Assembly (NCBI GenBank): GCA_021801265.1
Contig: JAJYYE010000010.1
Span: forward strand, 372,001-436,000
Origin: Pseudomonadota bacterium
GTDB taxonomy: Bacteria; Pseudomonadota; Gammaproteobacteria; Halothiobacillales; Halothiobacillaceae
Direction: 5' to 3'
DNA length: 64,000 bases
The number at the start of each line of letters is the position of its first letter. Position 1 is the stretch's first letter. The translations under genes and the position numbers were made by a program. The notes under the pieces were generated by a model, which made no database searches, was not told the DNA's origin, and was given only the letters and a program-made list of their open reading frames with translations. Positions 41,792 to 49,921 of this stretch are shown piece after piece.

Positions 41792-41806
41792 AACCCGACC
41801 CAACCG
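41771..41806 (+). repeat. 16-bp direct repeat spanning the cca start
   Basis: AAACCCGACCCAACCG occurs at 41771-41786 and again at 41791-41806, separated by CATG. The first copy encodes the last residues (KPDPT) of the cyclic-di-GMP protein. The second encodes residues 2-6 of Cca, also KPDPT. The overlap ATGA lies between the copies, so the gene junction seems to have formed by a short tandem duplication. Confidence 0.8.
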
Positions 41807-43047
41807 ATGGCTTAACCTGTTTGATTGTCGGTGGTGTCGTGCGCGATGCCCTCTTGGGACACGTGGCGCGCGACCGCGACTGGGTGGTGCTAGGCAGTAC
41901 GCCTGAAGAGATGCTCGCGCGCGGTTTTCGCCCCGTGGGTCTGGATTTTCCCGTGTTTCTGCATCCCAAAACAGGAGAGGAATATGCCCTCGCCCGCACC
42001 GAACGAAAATCCGGACGCGGGCATCAGGGTTTTGCATTTTTTGCCGCACCAGAAGTCACGCTCGAAGAAGATTTACTGCGCCGCGACCTGACCATCAATG
42101 CGCTGGCGCAGGCCCCGGATGGCACCCTAATTGATCCTTTTGACTTTAAGAGCGACCTGGATGCCCGCATCTTGCGGCATGTGGGCCCCGCCTTCAGCGA
42201 AGACCCTTTGCGCGTGTTGCGCGTAGCGCGCTTTGCCGCTCAACTCGCCACTGATGGCTTCACCCTCGCCCCCGAAACCCAAGCCTTGATGCAGACCATG
42301 ACAGCGGGGGGCGAGCTGGATACCCTGACCGCCGAACGTGTCTGGCAAGAAACCCACAAGGCGCTAGCCAGCCCTGCCCCCGCGCGCTATTTCGAGATTC
42401 TGCGGGAAATCGGCGCACTCAAGGTGCTGTTCCCGGAAGTAGATGCCTTATTTGGTGTGCCCCAGCCGCCCCAATATCACCCGGAAATCGACTGCGGTAT
42501 TCATACCCTGCTCACACTCACCGCCGCTGCCGCGCTTACCGAGGATACCGCCATCCGCTTTGCCGTGCTCTGCCACGATCTGGGCAAGGCACTGACACCA
42601 CCCGAGGAATGGCCACGCCATATCGGCCACGAAGCGCGCGGCGTCGCGCCAGCCACCACCCTGTGTGAACGGCTGCGCGTGCCCAAAGCCACCCGCGAAT
42701 TAGCGCTCTTAGTCACAGCCCAACACGGCCGCGTGCATGTCGCCCTAGAGATGCGCCCCGCCACCCTGCTCGATTTAATCGAATCGCTCGACGGCCTGCG
42801 CCGCCCAGAACGGATGCGCGAGGTGCTCACCGCCTGCCACGCCGACGCGCGCGGACGCTTAGGTTCCGAAACCTGCGCTTATCCACAGGCCGATCGCGTG
42901 CTGGCTGCCGCCGAACTCGCGCGGAACGTATCACCCGAACCGTTCGTCGCACAAGGTCTCACCGGCACTGCCATGAAAGAAGCCCTGTATCAAGCACGCG
43001 TTTGGCTCTTGAACCAGCAATTGCCCCAGGCATCGCGTCCCGGCTGA
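41788..43047 (+). CDS. cca: CCA tRNA nucleotidyltransferase (with HD domain)
   Basis: Adds or repairs the CCA end of tRNAs without a template, 419 residues. The nucleotidyltransferase head has IVGGVVRDALLGHVARDRDW with the metal-binding Asp pair, then RRDLTINALAQ and the neck ERVWQE. The HD phosphohydrolase domain is visible as RFAVLCHDLGKALTPPEEWP. This makes it the multifunctional gammaproteobacterial form. ATG 41788 overlaps the previous stop. The N-terminal MKPDPTDGLT is longer than usual and comes from the duplicated repeat. Confidence 0.96.
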   Translation: MKPDPTDGLTCLIVGGVVRDALLGHVARDRDWVVLGSTPEEMLARGFRPVGLDFPVFLHPKTGEEYALARTERKSGRGHQGFAFFAAPEVTLEEDLLRRDLTINALAQAPDGTLIDPFDFKSDLDARILRHVGPAFSEDPLRVLRVARFAAQLATDGFTLAPETQALMQTMTAGGELDTLTAERVWQETHKALASPAPARYFEILREIGALKVLFPEVDALFGVPQPPQYHPEIDCGIHTLLTLTAAAALTEDTAIRFAVLCHDLGKALTPPEEWPRHIGHEARGVAPATTLCERLRVPKATRELALLVTAQHGRVHVALEMRPATLLDLIESLDGLRRPERMREVLTACHADARGRLGSETCAYPQADRVLAAAELARNVSPEPFVAQGLTGTAMKEALYQARVWLLNQQLPQASRPG

Positions 43048-43348
43048 TTGCGCGGCTTTGTGACGAAGCGATCAAACGCTCGTCAAATTGTTTTCTCATG
43101 GCTCGCAACACTGCCACTCGTGCAATGGCAAATTCGCAAAGGCATTTAAGTTGCGGGCAATCAGGGCATTAAACCAGACAAATGCAGCCACACCCCGCCC
43201 TGAAAATGCGCCAATGATTGCAAATGGCCTTTTATTTTTTAGATCTTGCGCGTAGCCTCTGCGACACACGATCAATGAATCTAACCGTCAAACGGCTGAC
43301 CAGCGGAAATTTTTCGTGCCAGAAGTCACTTAATACCCAAGCTTGAAT
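43048..43348. other. 301-bp convergent gap, cca / yejE
   Basis: No coding sequence, RNA gene or strong terminator is recognised. In particular, no fragment of an ABC ATPase (yejF) is visible on either strand. Confidence 0.45.
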
Positions 43349-44413
43349 TTAGGCTTTGCGTGTATCCAATGCGGCACGCAATGCTTCGCCGATAAAAATC
43401 AGCAGCAACAAGGTGCCGACCAACACACCAAACGTGGTCAGCGAAAGCCACCAGGCATCAATGTTATTTTTGCCCTGAGCCAGTAACTCGCCCAGTGAGG
43501 GTGTGCTGGGCGGCACACCCAGCCCCAGAAAATCAAGACTCGTCAGGGCCAGAATCGCACCCGATACCCGAAACGGCAAAAAAGTAATCACGGGGGTCAT
43601 CGCATTGGGCAACAAATGTCGCAACATAATGCGTGGACTGGATACCCCCAATGCGCGCGCTGCGCGGATATATTCTAAATTCCGACCTTTAAGAAATTCG
43701 GCGCGCACATAATCCGATAAGCCAATCCAGCCGAATAACGATAATAAAATCAATAACAAACCAATCGACGGCTCAAAGATCGAGGCAAAAATAATCAGCA
43801 GATAAAGCTCCGGCAGCGAACCCCATATTTCGATAAATCGCTGAAAAAACAAATCGACTTTGCCGCCCAAGTAACCCTGAATCGCACCGGCCAACATACC
43901 AATCACCATGCCAATCGCGGTCAGTGCAAAACCGAACAACACCGATAACCGAAAGCCATAAATCAACCGTGCCGCCACATCCCGCCCGCGATCATCCGTG
44001 CCCAGCCAATGGCGAGACGTGGGTGCAGCCGGATTTGGCGCCGGGTTGTAATAGTCGATGGTGTCATAGGAAAACGGAATGGGCGCACGCAGCAACCAGC
44101 CGTGCGCCCGGATTTTGGCAATCACATACGGATCCGTGTAATCGGCATTGGTGGCAAAATCGCCGCCGAATGCGGTTTCGGGATAATTATGAATGAGCGG
44201 CACATACAGCTGATATTGATAATAAATCAACAAAGGGCGGTTATTGGCCAGCAATTCTGCGCCCAGACTGAGCACGAATAACACCGAAAATAGCCACAGG
44301 CTGAGGTAACCGCGCCGATGGTGTTTGAAGCGCGCCCAGACGCGTTGCCACGGCCCTTGTGTCGGCTCATTGCATGCCAAACCCGACGTGCCCCGAGGGG
44401 GGGTGGCACTCAT
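43349..44413 (-). CDS. yejE: oligopeptide ABC transporter permease YejE
   Basis: Second membrane subunit of the YejABEF-type peptide importer, 354 residues. An N-terminal helix (about 35-55) is followed by a periplasmic loop with HWLGTDDRGRDVAARLIYG, the hallmark of the DppC/YejE family. Five further helices and the EAA loop EYIRAARALGVSSPRIMLRHLLPNA complete the fold. It overlaps yejB by four bases (ATGA). The ATPase gene normally following it is missing here. Confidence 0.93.
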   Translation of the reverse strand: MSATPPRGTSGLACNEPTQGPWQRVWARFKHHRRGYLSLWLFSVLFVLSLGAELLANNRPLLIYYQYQLYVPLIHNYPETAFGGDFATNADYTDPYVIAKIRAHGWLLRAPIPFSYDTIDYYNPAPNPAAPTSRHWLGTDDRGRDVAARLIYGFRLSVLFGFALTAIGMVIGMLAGAIQGYLGGKVDLFFQRFIEIWGSLPELYLLIIFASIFEPSIGLLLILLSLFGWIGLSDYVRAEFLKGRNLEYIRAARALGVSSPRIMLRHLLPNAMTPVITFLPFRVSGAILALTSLDFLGLGVPPSTPSLGELLAQGKNNIDAWWLSLTTFGVLVGTLLLLIFIGEALRAALDTRKA

Positions 44414-45477
44414 GAATTCACAGCCTGAAAATTAATGCGCGGATCAACCCACACATAGGCCAAATCAGATAATAATTTCCCGATTAATCCGATCAAAGTA
44501 AACACATACAGGGTACCAAGCACCACGGGATAATCGCGTTGAATGACGGCGTTATAGGAAAGCAGCCCCAGCCCATCGAGCGAAAAAATCGTTTCAATCA
44601 ATAAGCTGCCGGTAAAAAACGCGCCCAGAAACGCGGACGGAAAGCCGGTGACAATCGGAATCAAGGCGTTACGAAACACATGGCGATACAAAATTCGCCG
44701 CTCGGACAAACCCTTCGCCCGCGCGGTCAGCACATATTGCTTGCGGATTTCTTCCAGAAAACTGTTCTTGGTGAGCATCGTCATCACGGCGAAATTACCC
44801 ACCACCATGGCAGTAACGGGCAGCACCAAATGCCACAAATAATCGGTAAGTTTACCGAACCAAGTGAGCTGGGCAAAATTTTCCGACGTCAGCCCGCGCA
44901 ACGGAAACCACTGCCAAAAGCTACCGCCACCGAACAATACAATCAACACCAAACCCAGCACAAAACCCGGTATGGCATAACCGACCAGAATCACGGTACT
45001 GGTGACTGTATCGAATCGCGAGCCATCGCGCACGGCTTTGGCAATGCCGAGCGGAATTGACACGAGATATGTCAGAAAAAATGTCCACAGCCCAATACTG
45101 ATCGACACCGGCAGTTTTTCTAAAATCAAATCGGTCACAGATCGCTGATAAAAATACGACTGCCCCAAATTGAAGGTGAGGTAATGCCCAACCATCTCGC
45201 CAAACCGTCGCCAGGCCGGTTGATCGAAACCGTAAAACGCCTTGATTTGTGCCAGTTGCTGGCTATCCAAACCGTGATCGCCGCGGTACAACCCACCCGA
45301 CAGCGCCCCGCCGGATTCTGCCCCCGCACCACCGCCTGCCGCCCCTGCTTTTAATTGCGCCACAAGCTGTTCAACCGGCCCGCCGGGTACGAACTGAACC
45401 ACTGCGAACGAGAGCGCCAAAATCCCGAACAACGTCGGGATCATCAAGAGCAGGCGTTTGAGGATGTAGTGGGTCAT
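44410..45477 (-). CDS. yejB: oligopeptide ABC transporter permease YejB
   Basis: First membrane subunit of the importer, 355 residues from ATG 45477. The N-terminus MTHYILKRLLLMIPTLFGIL, the VQFVPGGPVEQ motif, the EAA loop (KQYVLTARAKGLSERRILYR) and the C-terminal ADLAYVWVDPRINF are typical of YejB/DppB. A Gly/Ala-rich insertion at about residues 45-65 is characteristic of YejB. The start codon shares one base with the stop of the PaiB-like gene (TGATG), so translation is coupled to an unrelated flavoprotein. Confidence 0.93.
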   Translation of the reverse strand: MTHYILKRLLLMIPTLFGILALSFAVVQFVPGGPVEQLVAQLKAGAAGGGAGAESGGALSGGLYRGDHGLDSQQLAQIKAFYGFDQPAWRRFGEMVGHYLTFNLGQSYFYQRSVTDLILEKLPVSISIGLWTFFLTYLVSIPLGIAKAVRDGSRFDTVTSTVILVGYAIPGFVLGLVLIVLFGGGSFWQWFPLRGLTSENFAQLTWFGKLTDYLWHLVLPVTAMVVGNFAVMTMLTKNSFLEEIRKQYVLTARAKGLSERRILYRHVFRNALIPIVTGFPSAFLGAFFTGSLLIETIFSLDGLGLLSYNAVIQRDYPVVLGTLYVFTLIGLIGKLLSDLAYVWVDPRINFQAVNS

Positions 45478-46091
45478 CACACACCGACCATTAACGCCGC
45501 TACCGCATTGTCTGTCTGACACGATGACGACTTCAGATGCGCCGCCACACGCTCTTGATCTTCGGTGCTGCGATTCTGGCTGAGTTTGAATTTTGCATGA
45601 ATCTGAGTGATCTCAATTTCAAAACCCACAATCATCGTCAGCAATTTTGCACGCCGTCCGCCTTCAACATCGAACGGCCAAGGGTCAGGCATTGATGCTT
45701 CATGAACACGGGTTAATTGATCCAGCATCGCTGTCAGCACTGACTCATCCTGAACAAGCCGCGGTGTACCCCGAACATGAACCACGGCGTAATTCCACGT
45801 GGGCACGCCGGAGGCCTCATACCACGTGGGTGAAACATAAGCATTTGGCCCCTGAAAAACGACTAGAACCTCGCGCTCCTTAGAGAAGTCTTGCCACTGG
45901 GCATTCATGCGCGCCATGTGGCCTAATAATTTTCCCGGGACGTGGCAACCTTCCCTCTGATACACAAAAGGAAGGTGGCTCACTTCAGGCACGCCCTGAG
46001 TCGAAGTCACCAACATGCCCAAGGGATAAACATCAACCAGTGCTTGAATCCGCTCGGGGTCTGTTTCCACAAATACTTGAGGGGAATACAT
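45477..46091 (-). CDS. PaiB-type FMN-binding protein
   Basis: Split-barrel flavin-binding protein of 204 residues, of the PaiB family often annotated as FMN-binding negative regulators. YPLGMLVTSTQGVPEVSHLPF, GKLLGHMARMNAQW, VVFQGPNAYVSPTWYE and VPTWNYAVVHVRG are the conserved segments. The C-terminal part, GFEIEITQIHAKFKLSQNRS, is also typical. PaiB in Bacillus affects sporulation and protease genes, but the biochemical role is unclear. It sits between the lipoprotein gene and yejB in one direction, coupled to yejB. Confidence 0.9.
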   Translation of the reverse strand: MYSPQVFVETDPERIQALVDVYPLGMLVTSTQGVPEVSHLPFVYQREGCHVPGKLLGHMARMNAQWQDFSKEREVLVVFQGPNAYVSPTWYEASGVPTWNYAVVHVRGTPRLVQDESVLTAMLDQLTRVHEASMPDPWPFDVEGGRRAKLLTMIVGFEIEITQIHAKFKLSQNRSTEDQERVAAHLKSSSCQTDNAVAALMVGV

Positions 46092-46111
46092 ACCGCCATC
46101 TCCCTAATTTA

Positions 46112-46771
46112 CTACGGCAGCGGCGTCAGCGTTTGCAACGATCCCGCACCCGGCAGGGCAGGAGGCTGCGGCTTGGGGTCTTTATCACTGCAATTGGCGA
46201 TACACACGACGGATTTTTGCACGCCACCACCGCAACCGACATAACACTGCTCGAACTTCTGCGCGCAGGGGCAGGGGAGGCTATCGCAACGCTCGTGGAT
46301 GAGTTGCTCGCGCACTCCGTTCAGGCTCGGTGCGATGGGGGGCTCTGGGGCGTAGTCATCAGTGTAGGGGTAACCAAAGCCGCCGCCGTAAAATCCGGGG
46401 CGCATCACCCAGCCATAACCGGGCACAAAGACGGACGAGGCGAAGCCCATGCGCAGGCTGCGATTGAGTTCATAAAACTGTCGATCCGATTCATATTGCT
46501 GACGCGCCACTTCGTAATCACGCAGACCCGCCTGAAACGCCTGCTGCGCAATCGGTTCGATGCCGCTAATACACGTTTGCCGCGCGCTGGCGCATTGATT
46601 TTGACATTGGGTTAATTGCGCATGGCAACGCGCCACGCAGCTGCGCCCCACCTCTGTTGGCGGCGGCACAAACGTGGTTTGAGTCGCGTACTGGGGGGTG
46701 GCGCAGCCGGTTAAGGCGGCCAATGTCACGCTGGGAAGGAGCCATTTAAGCCAATTTTTGCGGATGTTCAT
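46112..46771 (-). CDS. cysteine-rich lipoprotein with two twin-CX3C motifs
   Basis: Predicted lipoprotein of 219 residues, family not recognised. The signal peptide ends in the lipobox LTGC (20-23). The mature part has two cysteine clusters of the twin CX3C form: CVARC with CQNQC near residues 45-60, and CYVGC with CIANC near 177-195. Each cluster has an additional cysteine nearby. Between them is a Gln/Tyr/Arg-rich helix, then a Gly/Tyr/Phe-rich stretch (PGFYGGGFGYPYTDD). Twin CX3C pairs usually form disulfide-stabilised helical hairpins. The start overlaps the yejA end by 26 bases, so it is cotranscribed with the importer. Confidence 0.75.
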   Translation of the reverse strand: MNIRKNWLKWLLPSVTLAALTGCATPQYATQTTFVPPPTEVGRSCVARCHAQLTQCQNQCASARQTCISGIEPIAQQAFQAGLRDYEVARQQYESDRQFYELNRSLRMGFASSVFVPGYGWVMRPGFYGGGFGYPYTDDYAPEPPIAPSLNGVREQLIHERCDSLPCPCAQKFEQCYVGCGGGVQKSVVCIANCSDKDPKPQPPALPGAGSLQTLTPLP

Positions 46772-48614
46772 GTGTTTGCCACCATGTTTGCATAACCCAA
46801 GTTAAGGCATCGAAATACAACGGCAACGGTTGGTGATAACCAAACCGATTCCACCATGCCATACGATGCGCGCCAATGTACCAGTTTGGCACGAGATATT
46901 CGCCCCACAACAGCACCCGATCCAGCGCGTGGCAGGCAGTGATGAGTTCGGCGCGATTTTTGGCGTAGATGACCCGATCAATCAAGGCATCCACGACCGG
47001 GCTATCTACCCCGGTGTAATTGCTGGAGCCTTCCGTATGCGCCGCCGCGCTGCCAAAGCGGTCGCGCAATTCATTACCGGGCGATTGGGAGGCACCATAG
47101 GCCACGACAGTCATATCAAAATCAAACGCATCCATGCGCCGCTGAAATAACGACACATCAATGGTGCGATAGCTCACCGCGATGCCGAGACGTTTCAAGT
47201 TGTAGACATAAGGCGCCACGATACGCTCAAAGCCTTTCTGCGACAGCATGATTTCAAACGAGAAGGGGTCATTTTTGGCATTGCGCAATTGGCCGTCGCG
47301 TACTGTCCAGCCGGCTTGCTGCAGTAAATCGCGGGCGCGCAGCAAATTTACCCGTTGCTCGGCCGGGTTATTCGCCACGGGCACCTGATAGGGTTGGGTG
47401 AAGAGTTCAGGCAATAGTGCGTGTCGAAACGGTGCCAGTAAAGCCAGCTCTTTGCCCTCGGGCAGGCCGCTGCAGGCCAATTCACTATTACTGAAATAAC
47501 TATCGCAACGGGTATATTGGCCATAAAACAAATGGGTGTTCGACCAGCCAAAATCCAGCGCCAAATCCAAAGCGCGCCGCACGCGCACATCCATGAACAG
47601 CGGGCGCCGGGTGTTCATGCCGAAGCCCTGCATGCCCGCGTTGTTGTGGTGCGGAATTTCACGCCGAATGATACGGCCATCGGTGAACGCCTCACCCGAG
47701 TAATCCCGCGCCCAGCGTTTGGAGTTGGTTTCATAAAACACATCGAACTCGCCGGCTTTGAATGCCTCAAGCGAAACGGTTTCATCTTTGTAGTATTTGA
47801 ACATGATCCGGTCGAAATTGAACTGGCCGCGCCGCACATTCAAACCCTGCGCCCAATAATCAGGGTTACGCTGATAAATTAGGGTGTTGCCAAAATCGAC
47901 CCGCTGCACCCGATACGGCCCGCTGGTCAGAAACGCCGTACGCGATACGGTGGCAAAGTCTCGCCCTGCCAGCCCGCGTTCCGAAAATACGGGCAGCTCG
48001 CCAATGATTAAATGCAGCTCCGGGTTCACTTGCTTGAAATTAAAACGAATATGCTGCGCGTCGGTCTGCTCCGCCCCGGCGATATCCGCCCAATAAATCC
48101 GGTATCGCGGATGCGCCTGCTCACTCATGAGTGTGTTAAAGCTGAACAATACATCAGCTGCGGTCACAGGGCTGCCATCATTAAAGCGCGCCGAGTCATT
48201 CATGCGAAAGGTAATCGACAAGCCATCAGCGGCTAAATCCGCCCGGTCGGCCAGCAAACCATAACTGGAAAACGGCTCATCCCACGCGCGTACCGTCAAC
48301 GATTCAAAACATAAATCATTTAGCCCCGCCGCCGCCATCCCCTTCAGCACGAACGGATTCAGCGAATCAAAACTACCAAACACCGATAAGGCTAACTGCC
48401 CGCCTTTGGGCGCATCAGGGTTCACATAATGAAACGCCGTAAAATCCGCCGGATATTTGGGGGAATATCCCAAGGCTTGTGCAAAACCCGCAGCAAGGCT
48501 GACATTCGATAACCCTAAACCACTGCCCAGAACGGTGCCGGTGGCCAATAAATAGCGTAAAAATTCTCGCCGATTGAGCGATTGATTGTTCGCGGGGGGA
48601 TGCTCGTTTTGCAT
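46746..48614 (-). CDS. yejA: extracellular oligopeptide-binding protein YejA
   Basis: Periplasmic substrate-binding protein (SBP family 5) of 622 residues for the Yej importer. The N-terminus has a twin-arginine signal, [10 protein letters not shown], before a hydrophobic stretch, so it is probably exported folded through Tat. [37 protein letters not shown] and [19 protein letters not shown] are typical of YejA. Relatives take up peptides such as microcin C. It heads the minus-strand run yejA-lipoprotein-paiB-yejB-yejE and is divergent from fabI. Confidence 0.93.
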   Translation of the reverse strand: MQNEHPPANNQSLNRREFLRYLLATGTVLGSGLGLSNVSLAAGFAQALGYSPKYPADFTAFHYVNPDAPKGGQLALSVFGSFDSLNPFVLKGMAAAGLNDLCFESLTVRAWDEPFSSYGLLADRADLAADGLSITFRMNDSARFNDGSPVTAADVLFSFNTLMSEQAHPRYRIYWADIAGAEQTDAQHIRFNFKQVNPELHLIIGELPVFSERGLAGRDFATVSRTAFLTSGPYRVQRVDFGNTLIYQRNPDYWAQGLNVRRGQFNFDRIMFKYYKDETVSLEAFKAGEFDVFYETNSKRWARDYSGEAFTDGRIIRREIPHHNNAGMQGFGMNTRRPLFMDVRVRRALDLALDFGWSNTHLFYGQYTRCDSYFSNSELACSGLPEGKELALLAPFRHALLPELFTQPYQVPVANNPAEQRVNLLRARDLLQQAGWTVRDGQLRNAKNDPFSFEIMLSQKGFERIVAPYVYNLKRLGIAVSYRTIDVSLFQRRMDAFDFDMTVVAYGASQSPGNELRDRFGSAAAHTEGSSNYTGVDSPVVDALIDRVIYAKNRAELITACHALDRVLLWGEYLVPNWYIGAHRMAWWNRFGYHQPLPLYFDALTWVMQTWWQTHEHPQKLA

Positions 48615-48681
48615 TTCAACCTTACACTATGCCGATTGGCCACCTTGGCCTGCCATTTTCAGCCACCATGAGGAACATAGT

Positions 48682-49470
48682 ATGGGATTTTTGACCGGCA
48701 AACGCGCCTTGATCGTTGGGATTGCAAACAATCGCTCCATCGCTTCCGGCATTGCCGACGCCATGCACCGCGAAGGCGCTGAACTCGCGTTCACCTACCT
48801 CAATGATCGCTTCAAGGAAAAAGTCGAGAAAGCCACCGCCGAATTGGGCTCGACTATTTACCTGCCGCTGGATGCCACCAGCGACGAGCAAATCGACGCG
48901 CTATTCCCCGCACTGGCCGAACATTGGCCCGAAGGCTTTGATATTTTGGTGCATTCAATTGCCTTTGCCCCGCGCGAGGCATTGGATGGGGATTACCTGG
49001 ACGGCATGTCGCGCGAGGCGTTCCGTGTGGCGCATGATGTCTCCGCCTATTCATTGGCCGCCTTAGCCAAAGCCGGCCGCAGCACGATGCGCGATAACGG
49101 CGCGATTGTGACCTTATCGTATCTGGGTGCGGAACGCGCCATGCCGAACTACAACGTGATGGGTGTCGCCAAAGCCGCTTTAGAGGCCAATGTACGGTAT
49201 TTGGCAGTTTCCCTGGGTGGGCGTGGTATTCGCGTCAATTCGGTTTCAGCAGGCCCCATTAAAACACTGGCCGCTTCCGGTATCGGTGAATTCAAAGGCT
49301 TTCTGGATTATGTGGCGTTGAATTCGCCGCTTAAACGCAATGTGAGTATCGAACAAGTCGGCAATACCGCCGCGTTTTTGTGCTCGGATTTGGCCTCCGG
49401 TATCACGGGCGAAAACGTGTATGTCGATTCGGGCTACTTCATCACCGGTATGGGCGAGTGCCCTAAATAA
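48682..49470 (+). CDS. fabI: enoyl-ACP reductase [NADH]
   Basis: Catalyses the last reduction of each fatty-acid elongation cycle, 262 residues. [20 protein letters not shown] with the atypical Gly motif, [12 protein letters not shown], and the catalytic Tyr-x6-Tyr/Lys pattern in [21 protein letters not shown] mark FabI, the triclosan target class. ATG 48682 has a GAGGA ribosome site. A longer frame from 48586 is rejected because conserved residues begin at 48682. It lies far from the fabD/G/acpP/F cluster and ends at a strong terminator. Confidence 0.97.
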   Translation: MGFLTGKRALIVGIANNRSIASGIADAMHREGAELAFTYLNDRFKEKVEKATAELGSTIYLPLDATSDEQIDALFPALAEHWPEGFDILVHSIAFAPREALDGDYLDGMSREAFRVAHDVSAYSLAALAKAGRSTMRDNGAIVTLSYLGAERAMPNYNVMGVAKAALEANVRYLAVSLGGRGIRVNSVSAGPIKTLAASGIGEFKGFLDYVALNSPLKRNVSIEQVGNTAAFLCSDLASGITGENVYVDSGYFITGMGECPK

Positions 49471-49544
49471 TCGGCCACTGAAACGACTATTGAAGCATGC
49501 TCGAACCGACACGCTGCCAATGTGACTTTCCACAGGCACTCAAG

Positions 49545-49571
49545 CCCGCATCCCATTGATGCGGGTTTTTT
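49545..49571 (+). terminator. intrinsic terminator after fabI
   Basis: CCCGCATC (49545-49552) pairs with GATGCGGG (49558-49565) across a 5-base loop, followed by six T. A classic strong terminator 75 bp after the fabI stop. Confidence 0.9.
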
Positions 49572-49915
49572 ATTGGAGACGTCTCTCCCGCCCGAAGTAA
49601 CCCGCGTTCACCACGCATATGTGCCACGATAACCGCCCCCACGGTGTCGCTATCGCCCCGCGCGCCCTGCCCCAGGGCCAATGCCGCTGAGGATGAAAGC
49701 CACCACCAGCGACATGATGCGCATCTTCAAGGCATATCTAAGAACATGCCGCCAGGAAATTCATAGATCGCCAGTAAGGCAACGCCCGCAAATGCCGACC
49801 CCAAACCCGAACCTAAACCAACGGTGGCCAAGAGCGCGACCAGAATTGTCAATGCATGCCCATAACCCAAGGCCCTCTTAATTGGCTGAGCGATCAAGAA
49901 GGGTACAGAGCGCAC
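49572..49915 (-). pseudogene. probable remnant of a small membrane protein
   Basis: Directly downstream of the ppiD stop, a GTG-initiated frame of 62 codons (49915-49727) is strongly hydrophobic: ALTILVALLATVGLGSGLGS, then AFAGVALLAIYEFPGGMFL. It then stops. A neighbouring frame continues in a similar style with LKMRIMSLVVAFILSGIG, which suggests a frameshift. The family is not recognised. It could be a decayed gene or a chance hydrophobic stretch. Confidence 0.35.
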
Positions 49916-49921
49916 AGGCCG

